Assembly (NCBI RefSeq): GCF_027941835.1
Contig: NZ_CP116005.1
Location: 2,433,501-2,497,500, forward strand
From: Sphingosinicella microcystinivorans
GTDB lineage: Bacteria > Pseudomonadota > Alphaproteobacteria > Sphingomonadales > Sphingomonadaceae
Direction of reading: 5' to 3'
Length of the DNA stretch: 64,000 nt
Below the pieces are notes generated by a model, which was not told where the DNA came from, did not search any database, and worked only from the letters and a program-made list of their open reading frames with translations. Positions 1 to 6,604 of the stretch are shown here, piece by piece. Position numbers and translations under genes: made by a program. Every line of letters starts with the position of its first letter. Position 1 is the first letter of the stretch.

Positions 1-107
1 ATTCGTAATAAATATAATTAAAAATACACTACTGCGATTTTAATGAAAAATTCTGATTTTCATTTCATATTATAATTGAATTTATACGTTGAATTGGATC
101 ATATTCT
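1..107. other. AT-rich leader at the left edge
   Basis: This stretch is overwhelmingly A and T, with several runs of A or T, whereas nearly everything else in the window is strongly GC-rich. It sits directly upstream of a gene of intermediate GC content. It probably holds that gene's promoter, but no single -35/-10 pair stands out because so much of it resembles one. The compositional break suggests acquired DNA or the edge of an island. The window edge prevents a view of its left boundary. Confidence 0.55.
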
Positions 108-689
108 ATGAAATTGATTGTGATAATGGGTCTTTCGGCTGGACTTTCCTTTTCAGCAATGGCTGCTGACAAGCCCTCGGCCGAAGCGATACAGCCGATA
201 ATCGTGGCCCAGCCGGAGCAGAAACTTCCGAGCAATCAGGTTTATCTGCCAGCGAATACGGAGATATTTCTTAGCCTTAACGAGGCACTCAGCACAAAGC
301 AGAGCAAGGAAGGCCAAGCCTTTTCCTTAACCGTCACCCATAACGTCATGCTAAATGGCTATGTCGTTATCCCAAAAGGCTCACGTGCCGTAGGTGAGGT
401 AACGTGGATTACCGGAAAGGGCATGTTCGGCAAGTCCGGCAAGATGGAAATTGAAATCCGGTACGTGGACTTCGCTGGTACGAGGGTGCCTGTAGAGGGC
501 AAGTTCCGTCAGGAAGGCAATGGGAACACAGTTGCAACGGTCGGTGCGGTCGTTGTGGTGCCGGTCGCTGGCTTCTTTGTGACCGGGAGAAGTGGAGAAA
601 TACCGAGGGGCCGTGAACTGGGCGTGTTCACCAAAGACCCGATACCGGTGCTTCTCCCAAGCGCCTACCAGCCTACCGCTCTAAGGTAA
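108..689 (+). CDS. Exported hypothetical protein of lower GC content
   Basis: Encodes 193 residues. A signal peptide is visible (about residues 1-19, ending SAMA before ADKP). The mature part opens with a proline- and glutamate-rich linker. It continues with a beta-rich segment containing LPANTEIFLSLNEAL and a later VIPKGSRAVGEV, the sort of pattern seen in small periplasmic beta-barrel-like hypothetical proteins of sphingomonads. Near residues 145-160 there is a short hydrophobic VVVVPVAGFF stretch. I do not recognise a named family and assign no function. Its base composition is clearly lower in GC than its neighbours, and with the AT-rich leader this suggests transfer. A terminator hairpin follows it, so it is probably transcribed alone. 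Confidence 0.8.
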   Translation: MKLIVIMGLSAGLSFSAMAADKPSAEAIQPIIVAQPEQKLPSNQVYLPANTEIFLSLNEALSTKQSKEGQAFSLTVTHNVMLNGYVVIPKGSRAVGEVTWITGKGMFGKSGKMEIEIRYVDFAGTRVPVEGKFRQEGNGNTVATVGAVVVVPVAGFFVTGRSGEIPRGRELGVFTKDPIPVLLPSAYQPTALR

Positions 690-732
690 TAGCAACGTTC
701 AATCCGCTCGCGGGCGGGCGAACGAGTCTAGG

Positions 733-763
733 AAGCGTCTCGTCGCCGACGAGGCGCTTTCTT
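733..763 (+). terminator. Rho-independent terminator after the exported protein
   Basis: A 12-bp stem (AAGCGTCTCGTC pairing with GACGAGGCGCTT, one G-U pair) closes a 3-nt GCC loop and leads into TTTCTTGT. It lies about 45 nt after the stop codon of the upstream gene and separates that gene from luxI. Confidence 0.75.
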
Positions 764-864
764 GTGTTGTACGCCGCATCGGTGTCACCTTTTTGCAACA
801 CAATGTGACCTTAACCCGGCGCTTGTGGTCACTCTTCGCTTTATTTTCCCTTATCCCTATACCC

Positions 865-880
865 CCCGGTAGTTACCGGG
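865..880. promoter_or_regulatory. 16-bp palindrome upstream of luxI (candidate LuxR-type operator)
   Basis: CCCGGTA-GT-TACCGGG is a perfect inverted repeat 81 nt upstream of the preferred luxI start. Quorum-sensing synthase genes are commonly controlled by a LuxR-type activator binding a dyad of about this size near the promoter. That this one is such a site is inference from position and symmetry. Another dispersed motif pair (GTGACC at 805-810 and GGTCAC at 827-832) lies further upstream. Confidence 0.45.
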
Positions 881-960
881 ATAGTAACCATGGATATTTC
901 TGAGTTAAGACGGAAATACTGCTGGTGCGCTGTACGGCGCGGTGTTTCGTGAGGGGGGCT

Positions 961-1584
961 ATGATCAGGTTCGTAACGGCGAAGAACAGGTCGCAACATC
1001 GCGCGCTCCTCGATCAGATGCACCGCGACAGGAAGCGCGTGTTCGTGGACTGGCTGAAATGGGACGTGCCCGTGGTCGGCGACATGGAGATCGACCAGTA
1101 CGACACCGACGACGCCATCTACATCATCGACGTGGATGATGCCGGCGATCACGTCGCCTCCATCCGCCTCCTGCCCTGTTCGGTGCCGACGCTGATGGCG
1201 GAGCATTTCTCCGACATGGTGCAGAGCCCGGTTCCGGCGGACGACACCGCGTGGGAGATGACGCGCCTGTGCGCCAATCCGAACGTCAAGGACAAGCTCG
1301 CGCAGTGGACGGGCCGCAAGAACATCACCGTCGCCGCCATCGAGTTCGCGCTGATGCGGGGCATCGGGCAGCTCATCTTCGTGACGCATTCGAGCTGGGT
1401 GCCCACGATCCTGTCGGTGGGCTGGGACATCGAGCTGCTCGGCCTGCCGCGCAAGGACGGCAATGAATCGATCGCCGCGATGCGGATCAACGTCACGCCT
1501 GAAACACTGGCGCTGATCCGCCGCAACTGGGGGGTGAAGGAATCGCTGCTTCCGGCCGAAGAGGCGCTTTCAGCGGTTGCCTGA
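961..1584 (+). CDS. luxI: Acyl-homoserine-lactone synthase (LuxI family)
   Basis: Makes an N-acyl-homoserine-lactone quorum-sensing signal from S-adenosylmethionine and an acyl donor, in the cytoplasm. With the ATG at 961 the protein is 207 residues, typical for the family. The conserved family residues fall at the expected places: Arg24, Phe28, Trp34, Asp45, Asp48, Arg69, Glu99 and Arg102. That register, plus a GAGGGGGG ribosome binding site just before 961, is why this start is preferred to the in-frame GTG at 925. The acyl group cannot be read from sequence. No luxR-type gene lies within the window on either side; the left neighbour is an unrelated exported protein. The upstream palindrome at 865-880 is a candidate regulatory site. 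The assignment to the family is secure. Confidence 0.95.
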   Translation: MIRFVTAKNRSQHRALLDQMHRDRKRVFVDWLKWDVPVVGDMEIDQYDTDDAIYIIDVDDAGDHVASIRLLPCSVPTLMAEHFSDMVQSPVPADDTAWEMTRLCANPNVKDKLAQWTGRKNITVAAIEFALMRGIGQLIFVTHSSWVPTILSVGWDIELLGLPRKDGNESIAAMRINVTPETLALIRRNWGVKESLLPAEEALSAVA

Positions 1585-1681
1585 GGAGGCATCGTCCCGA
1601 AAGGGGCGGTGAGTTCGAAACATGCTGGACACGACGGTCGCGGATTCGCGGCGCGATGCCGCGCGCGCCTTTGAGCACCGT

Positions 1682-1775
1682 GCGGAAAAGTGGGAACCGG
1701 TTTTCCGCAAGAACGATGCGGCCACAAGGCGCTGGAGCAGGCTGCGCAATTCCGGAATCACGCAGCCTGCTCCAG
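1682..1775. repeat. Nested palindromic intergenic repeat element
   Basis: Two inverted repeats lie in tandem. The first is GCGGAAAA / TTTTCCGC around a GTGGGAACCGG centre (1682-1708). The second is a perfect 15-bp arm pair, CTGGAGCAGGCTGCG at 1732-1746 with its complement at 1761-1775. The GGAAAAGTGGGAACCGGTTTTCC core resembles dispersed palindromic repeats widespread in alphaproteobacterial genomes. A short open frame that runs through it (1622-1807) follows the repeat and is probably not a gene. The second hairpin may also end the luxI transcript. Confidence 0.65.
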
Positions 1776-1802
1776 AGATGCCGATCGGCGAACCGGATGT
1801 GC

Positions 1803-2020
1803 TGTAAGTGCCGGTCGTGCGCCGCGTTCACGCTGGCCGGGCGGGTCAGCGAGGCGAAGGCGCTGCTCGATGCGATCAATGTCGGCGGGTTGCTCGATCC
1901 GGGGCAGGGGGAGGATGCGCGGGTCGCGGGCCGGGCGCTGCTGGAGGTGGTGCTGAAGCGCCTCGCGGACGGCGTCGACGATGCGCGCCGGCTGCCCGCG
2001 ATCTGCGGGTCCGCTCAGCC
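1803..2020 (+). pseudogene. Start-less coding remnant after luxI
   Basis: From about 1803 one frame has strongly coding-like third positions and a helical, alanine/leucine-rich product (for example VSEAKALLDAINVGGLL). It has no convincing start codon, because upstream in frame lies the palindromic repeat. Its 3' end runs into the convergent cytochrome c gene. I read it as the C-terminal remnant of a gene broken by the repeat or by a deletion. The family is not recognised. A functional short gene with an unusual start is the alternative. Confidence 0.3.
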
Positions 2021-2485
2021 CGGGGGACCGAGCGTCTTGAGATAGGCGACGAGGTCGTCGATCTGGTCGGGCGAGAACTCGAACGCGGGCATGTCGCCGT
2101 GGCCGACGAAGACGCCCTCCGCGAAGGCCTCGGCGATGTAGTCGGGCGGGTAGTTGGTGAACAGCGTCGCGAACGACGGCGCCGAGGCGTGCGTGCTCTT
2201 CTGCCCCGTCTGCGTGGCGTGGCAGCGCGTGCAGTTCGCTTCCGCAAGCGCCTCGCCGCGCGCGACGGCGGCGGTGTCGCGCGCGAGTTCGGACGGCGGC
2301 GGGCTGCCCTCCGGCAGCGCCGCCTCCGGCGAGGGCTGCGGCGCCTGCGCGGGCTGCGGCGCGGCGGTCTCCTGCCCTGCGGGCTTGTCCGCGTCCTTCT
2401 TCTTCTCGCACCCGGCAAGGACAAGTCCCCCGGCCAGCGCGATCATTGCCAGCCTTGCCGTAACCCCCGGAACTCCGATGCGCAT
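2015..2485 (-). CDS. c-type cytochrome lipoprotein
   Basis: A 156-residue periplasmic electron carrier. The N-terminus is a lipoprotein signal with lipobox LAGC (Cys26), so it is expected to be membrane-anchored. A charged, proline- and glutamine-rich linker (about 27-70) leads to a class I cytochrome c domain. The single haem site is CTRCH at 85-89, and the likely axial methionine is Met132 in GDMPAF. The C-terminal helix is DLVAYLKTL, as in many single-haem cytochromes. The partner oxidase or dehydrogenase is not in the window. It stands alone, divergent from the PRC-barrel gene. Confidence 0.9.
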   Translation of the reverse strand: MRIGVPGVTARLAMIALAGGLVLAGCEKKKDADKPAGQETAAPQPAQAPQPSPEAALPEGSPPPSELARDTAAVARGEALAEANCTRCHATQTGQKSTHASAPSFATLFTNYPPDYIAEAFAEGVFVGHGDMPAFEFSPDQIDDLVAYLKTLGPPG

Positions 2486-2602
2486 ACCTGTCTCCTCGCG
2501 CGCACAATGCCGTCTGCGCGCGCCGCGTCAACGGGGTGTTTGGTGTTTGGCGTGCGCTGCGATGAACGGCGCCGGGGCATGGACGGCTCGTCGCATACCG
2601 GG

Positions 2603-2627
2603 GGAACTCCCCGGGTGCCGCCTCGTT
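2603..2627 (+). promoter_or_regulatory. EcfG-type general-stress promoter, GGAAC-N16-CGTT
   Basis: GGAAC (2603-2607) and CGTT (2624-2627) are separated by exactly 16 nt, matching the consensus for the alphaproteobacterial general stress sigma factor EcfG. Transcription would begin near 2635, about 28 nt before the start of the PRC-barrel gene at 2663. The match is seen directly; use by EcfG is inferred. Confidence 0.75.
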
Positions 2628-2662
2628 GGGTTGGCAGATGGACGAGAGAAGGAGGATCAGCA

Positions 2663-3031
2663 ATGCAGACAGAAAAATCCGATGAGACCCACGATCTCAT
2701 CTCTTCGGAGAAGGTGGACGGCACCGCGGTTTTCGACCGCGACGGCGGGCGGATCGGTTCGGTGAAGTCGCTGATGATCGAAAAGCGCGGCGGCCGCGTC
2801 ACCGATGCCGTGGTCTCGGTCGGCGGCTTCCTCGGCATCGGCGAGAAGTACCACAGCCTGCCGTGGTCGACGCTGAAGTACGACACCGATGTCGACGGCT
2901 ACCGCCTCGACGTGACCGAGGACCAGCTCCGCAGCGGTCCGACGTTCGACGAGGCGCACGCTGATACGGCGCTCGACCGCGCCTATCAGCACCGCGTCTA
3001 TTCGCATTACGGTGTGAACCCTTACTGGTAA
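2663..3031 (+). CDS. PRC-barrel domain protein
   Basis: A 122-residue soluble protein made mostly of one PRC-barrel domain (about residues 10-80), with the typical VFDRDGGRIGSVKSLMI opening and a GFLGIGEKYHSLPW core. PRC-barrel proteins of this small type are often stress-induced in alphaproteobacteria; their biochemical role is mostly unknown. The ATG at 2663 follows a clear GGAGGA ribosome binding site. An EcfG-type promoter lies immediately upstream, which fits a general-stress role. The C-terminus is rich in tyrosine, histidine and tryptophan. Confidence 0.9.
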   Translation: MQTEKSDETHDLISSEKVDGTAVFDRDGGRIGSVKSLMIEKRGGRVTDAVVSVGGFLGIGEKYHSLPWSTLKYDTDVDGYRLDVTEDQLRSGPTFDEAHADTALDRAYQHRVYSHYGVNPYW

Positions 3032-3050
3032 TCGCGAAGAGACGCGCTGG

Positions 3051-3088
3051 CAGCGGCTCGCGGGCTCATGGCCTGCGGGCCGCTGTTT
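3051..3088 (+). terminator. Possible terminator after the PRC-barrel gene
   Basis: CAGCGGC (3051-3057) and GCCGCTG (3079-3085) are complementary arms with a partly self-complementary GC-rich interior, followed by TTT. It lies 20 nt after the stop codon. The loop is long, so confidence is modest. Confidence 0.35.
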
Positions 3089-3123
3089 GCATTCGCGGGC
3101 CGCGCGGCCTATGCGGCTTTCCC

Positions 3124-4098
3124 ATGCGCGTCCCCATCCTGCTGTCGCTCGCCATCGCCGCCTGCGGCAACGCCGCCCCGCCCGCCATTGAGCCCGTCGC
3201 CGTCGAAAGCACCGCGGTTCCCTTCGATGCGCGCGACGCCGCGCGGCAGGGCGAGGGGCGGCTGCGCTATGCGGGCGGCATCGCCCTGCGGTCTGCGGCG
3301 TCGTGGTTCGGCGGCCTGTCGGCGCTTCGCTGCCCGGACGGCTGCTACGCGGTCGGCGATACCGGATTCCTGTTCAGCTTCGATCGTCTGGAGCGGGACG
3401 GCCGCCTCGTCGGCATCGCGAATGTCCGCGGCGGCGCGCTTCTGGATCAGGACGGCGCGGCCGGGACCAAGGCGACGCGCGACGCGGAATCGCTCGTGCT
3501 GAGCCCCGGCGGGGCGGAGGCGCTCATCGGCTTCGAGCGGACGAACGCCCTCTGGGTCGTGCCGCTCGATCAGCCGGAATGGCGCGCGCGGCAGGTCTAC
3601 GGCCTTCCCGAAATGCGGGACTGGCCGCTGAACGGCGGCGCCGAGACGCTGGTGATGCTGCCGGGCGACGTGCCGCTCGTCATCGCCGAGGACGCCCCGG
3701 ACGGCGGCGACCGGCCCGCCGTCGCCATCGGCGCGGTGAAGCGGCCGGACGGCACGCGCGCGAACTTGCAGTTCCGCTATCGTCCGCCCGCGAATTTCTC
3801 GCCGACGGATGCGGCGCTGCTGGACGACGAACGGCTTATCGTCCTCAACCGCGCCTTCTCCCCGCTCACCGGCGTCGCGATGGCGCTGGTCGAGGTGCCG
3901 CTCGCCGAGATTCGGGAGGGCGCCACCGTGCAGGGCCGCGAGATCGCGCGCCTGCGCCCGCCCGCGAGCATCGACAACATGGAGGGGATCGACATCCGCC
4001 GCGAGGACGGGCGGGTGTTCGTCTACCTCGTCAGCGACGACAACTTCAACGCCGCGCAGCGCACGCTGCTGCTGAAGTTCGAGCTGTTGCCAGAATAG
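3124..4098 (+). CDS. Esterase-like/phytase-like domain lipoprotein
   Basis: A 324-residue protein with a short lipoprotein-type signal (lipobox IAAC near residue 14). The remainder is one beta-propeller-like domain of the type annotated as esterase-like activity of phytase. Supporting segments are GGLSALRCPDGCYAVGD near the start, DAESLVLSPGG in the middle and NMEGIDIRREDGRVFVYLVSDDNF near the end. The last of these is the characteristic NxEGI...SDD motif of the family. The substrate is unknown; the family name reflects distant similarity to phytases. It is convergent with rpmB, with a shared terminator hairpin between them. Confidence 0.85.
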   Translation: MRVPILLSLAIAACGNAAPPAIEPVAVESTAVPFDARDAARQGEGRLRYAGGIALRSAASWFGGLSALRCPDGCYAVGDTGFLFSFDRLERDGRLVGIANVRGGALLDQDGAAGTKATRDAESLVLSPGGAEALIGFERTNALWVVPLDQPEWRARQVYGLPEMRDWPLNGGAETLVMLPGDVPLVIAEDAPDGGDRPAVAIGAVKRPDGTRANLQFRYRPPANFSPTDAALLDDERLIVLNRAFSPLTGVAMALVEVPLAEIREGATVQGREIARLRPPASIDNMEGIDIRREDGRVFVYLVSDDNFNAAQRTLLLKFELLPE

Positions 4099-4100
4099 CA

Positions 4101-4133
4101 GAAGGGCCGGCGGATCGTCTCCGCCGGCCCTTC
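4101..4133. terminator. Bidirectional terminator between the phytase-like gene and rpmB
   Basis: A perfect 14-bp stem (GAAGGGCCGGCGGA with its complement) closes a 5-nt loop. It lies between two convergent genes, with A-rich and T-rich flanks on the respective sides, so it can serve both. Confidence 0.85.
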
Positions 4134-4154
4134 CGGATCGGTCAGCGAAACCGC

Positions 4155-4445
4155 TCAGGCGGCGGCGGTCAGCTTCTTCTTGATGTCGCGCTTCAGGCGG
4201 CGCGCGCGCAGGCTCAGCTTCTCGTCGCGGGTCTTCAGCAGCCAGTTGTCGAGGCCGCCGTTGTGCTCCACGGAGCGCAGGCCGTGCGTCGAGACCTTGA
4301 GGCGAACCGTGCGGCCGAGCGCGTCGGAAATCAGCGACACGTTCTGGAGGTTCGGCAGGAACACCCGCTTGGTCTTGTTGTTGGCGTGGGACACGTTGTG
4401 ACCCACTTGGCGGCCCTTGCCGGTCAGTTCGCAAACGCGCGACAT
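4155..4445 (-). CDS. rpmB: 50S ribosomal protein L28
   Basis: A 96-residue basic ribosomal protein. The N-terminal [20 protein letters not shown] and [13 protein letters not shown] segments are diagnostic of bacterial L28, as is the central [19 protein letters not shown]. It is a structural component of the large ribosomal subunit. The C-terminus extends slightly beyond the minimal 78-residue form, as is usual in alphaproteobacteria. It is read after the ZIP transporter gene on the same strand with an 86-nt gap, so it probably has its own promoter. Confidence 0.98.
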   Translation of the reverse strand: MSRVCELTGKGRQVGHNVSHANNKTKRVFLPNLQNVSLISDALGRTVRLKVSTHGLRSVEHNGGLDNWLLKTRDEKLSLRARRLKRDIKKKLTAAA

Positions 4446-4531
4446 GCTCTTCGTCCTCGAATCTCTTGAGTTTCAGCCGTGGCTTGAAAGAGCGCGCCTA
4501 TAGGGGACGAAGCGCGCTGCGTCAACCGCGC

Positions 4532-5311
4532 TCATCCGCCGCCGAGCTTCGAGAGCACGAAGGCGAACAGGAAGCCCGTCACCGCGATCAGCCCCGCGAA
4601 CTCGGGCGTTTCCTCGGTGGCCTCGGGGATCATCGTGTCGACGAGCATGGCGAGGATGCCGCCCGCCGCAACCGCCGTCGTCGCGGCGAGCACGTTTGGG
4701 TCCGCGCCCGCGAGCAGCAGGTTGCCGAGCAGCGCGGCGAGTCCGGAGGCGAGCGCGATGCCGCCCCACACACCGAAGATGTAGGCCGGGCCGCGCCCCG
4801 CCGCGCGCATCCCGGCGGCGCTCGAAAGCCCCTCCGGCACGTTCGACAGGAACACCGCGGCGACCATCACGAGGCTGACGCCCGTGCCGTCGAGCAGGCT
4901 AACGCCGATCGCGATCGATTCCGGGATGCCGTCGAGCAGCGCCCCGACCGCGATGGCGAGCCCGCCGCTCCCGGCGGCCGGCGCCTGGCTCTCGTCGGGG
5001 TTGTAGCCCGATCGCTTGCGGTGCCTCGCGCCCCGGCGGGAGATCGCGATGTTGGCGGCGGTGTAGACGAGCGCGCCCGCGAGAAAGCCCGCGGCGGCGG
5101 CGTCGAAGCCGCCCTGCGCGTAGGCCTCGTCCATCAGGTCGAAGGCGACGGCGGAGATGAGGACGCCCGATCCGAACGCCATCACCATCGCGATCAGCCG
5201 CTGCGACGGGCGGCGGAGCGCGGCGAACGCGGCGCCCAGCAGCAGCGCGCAGCCGCTGCCGAATCCCCACAATCCTGCTTCGAGCCACTGCGGCACCGCA
5301 CCCTCGCGCAC
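4532..5311 (-). CDS. ZIP-family metal transporter
   Basis: A 259-residue inner-membrane protein with about eight hydrophobic segments, predicted to carry a divalent metal such as zinc. The two signature transmembrane helices are ALLDGIPESIAIG and AAVFLSNVPEGLSSAAG. Classical ZIP transporters carry His-Asn in the first motif; here it is Asp-Gly (LDGIPES), placing it in a divergent subgroup whose substrate is uncertain. A short cytoplasmic loop rich in charged residues (RRGARHRKRSGYNPDES) separates the halves. No metal-uptake regulator or other transport component adjoins it. Confidence 0.85.
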   Translation of the reverse strand: MREGAVPQWLEAGLWGFGSGCALLLGAAFAALRRPSQRLIAMVMAFGSGVLISAVAFDLMDEAYAQGGFDAAAAGFLAGALVYTAANIAISRRGARHRKRSGYNPDESQAPAAGSGGLAIAVGALLDGIPESIAIGVSLLDGTGVSLVMVAAVFLSNVPEGLSSAAGMRAAGRGPAYIFGVWGGIALASGLAALLGNLLLAGADPNVLAATTAVAAGGILAMLVDTMIPEATEETPEFAGLIAVTGFLFAFVLSKLGGG

Positions 5312-5417
5312 ATCGGCGATGTCCCGGCATAGCGCAGCGCGCGCTCAAAGTCCCGCGCTGCCGCGCGGGCGCGAAACCGCTCTTTCCTCATCCGCCCATC
5401 CGTTCTAGACGGGGCTC

Positions 5418-5699
5418 ATGGCTCTTTTCGCGATCCACTGCATCGACAAGCCCGCCAGCGGCGACCTGCGCACCGCGACCCGGCCCGCGCACCTCGAACA
5501 TCTGGATCGCGCGCGCGATCGCATCCTCGTCGCCGGGCCGCTGCTCGACGAGGAGGGGAAGCCGATCGGATCGCTGCTCATCATCGACTGCGAGGACCGC
5601 AAGGCCGCGATCCAGTACGCGGCGGACGATCCCTACGCGCTCGCGGGGCTGTTCGCCTCGGTGGCGGTGACGGCATGGCGGCAGGTCCTTCCGAAATAG
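5418..5699 (+). CDS. YciI family protein
   Basis: A 93-residue single-domain protein of the YciI (ferredoxin-like alpha/beta) family. Conserved features are the R-x-x-H pair within ATRPAHLEHLDR and the AGPLLDEEGKPIGSLLI strand-turn-strand. Some homologues act as small dehalogenases or lyases; the role here is unknown. Its 3' end overlaps the start of the frameshifted enoyl-CoA hydratase gene by 25 nt, suggesting they are co-transcribed. Confidence 0.88.
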   Translation: MALFAIHCIDKPASGDLRTATRPAHLEHLDRARDRILVAGPLLDEEGKPIGSLLIIDCEDRKAAIQYAADDPYALAGLFASVAVTAWRQVLPK

Positions 5700-6459
5700 G
5701 CGTCCTCACCGGGCGGCGGGGCCCGGTGCTCGTCGTGACGATCAATCGTCCCGATGCGCGGAACGCCGTTGATGGCCCCACGGCCGCCGCGCTCGTGGAC
5801 GCTTTCCGCGCGTTCGATGCCGACGAGACGCTGGCGGTTGCCGTGCTGACCGGCGCGGGCGGCAATTTCTGCGCCGGCGCCGACCTGAAAGCGATGGGCA
5901 CGCCGCGCGGCAACCGCGTCGATGCCGCGGGCGACGGCCCGATGGGGCCGAGCCGCCTCGTGCTCTCGAAGCCGGTGATCGCCGCCGTCGAGGGCTATGC
6001 CGTCGCGGGCGGGCTGGAGCTTGCCGCCTGGTGCGACCTGCGCGTCGCCGCGCGCTCGGCGGTGTTCGGCGTGTTCTGCCGCCGCTGGGGCGTGCCGCTC
6101 ATCGACGGCGGCACGGTGCGGTTGCCGCGCCTCATCGGCGATCGCGTGCGCTCGACATGATCCTCACCGGACGGCCCGTGGCCGCGGACGAGGCGCTGGA
6201 CTGGGGCCTTGCGAACCGCGTGGTCGAGGACGGCGCGGCGCTGGAGGCGGCGGTCGCGCTCGCCGAGGCGATCTCGGCTTTCCCGCAGGCCTGCCTCAGG
6301 AACGACCGCGCCAGCGCGCTCGCCCAGTGGAGCGCAAGCGAGGCGGACGCGATGGCCCGCGAGTTCGCGCTCGGCATGGAGACGCTGGCGTCGGACGAGG
6401 GGCGGGCAGGGGCGGCGCGCTTCGCCGGCGGCGCGGGGCGCGGCGGCCGTTTCGAATGA
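5675..6459 (+). pseudogene. Enoyl-CoA hydratase/isomerase family gene, frameshifted
   Basis: Two adjacent frames together give one crotonase-family protein of about 260 residues. The 5' part has NRPDARNAVDG, the oxyanion-hole region GAGGNFCAGADLKAMG and RWGVPLIDGGTVRLPRLIG. The reading then stops at a TGA at 6158. The rest continues in the -1 frame from about 6145 as ALDMILTGRPVAADEALDWGLANRVV, the next expected block of the family. One missing base between about 6140 and 6152 explains everything. No slippery homopolymer is present. If real, the enzyme would be truncated within the core fold; a sequencing error is the alternative. The predicted role was acyl-CoA hydration or isomerisation. 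Confidence 0.8.
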
Positions 6460-6604
6460 TGCGCGCCTGACAGGTCTCCCACCGGGCCGAACCTGTGAAT
6501 TCGTGACGTCATGACGTTGACGCTCGGGGCGCACTGCGGCACATGCGCCCTTTCAGGTCTGTAAGCGTTTCTGTTTCACCGGCCCCACGACGCGACGGAT
6601 CTTC

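Noticed and set aside
1622-1807. A 61-codon frame after luxI
   Set aside because: It reads through the palindromic repeat element; its length and product follow from the repeat and not from selection for a protein.
6470-6496. ACAGGT and ACCTGT as a lux box downstream of the hydratase gene
   Set aside because: The arms are in the reverse order to a lux box and 15 nt apart; it is more likely a weak hairpin.
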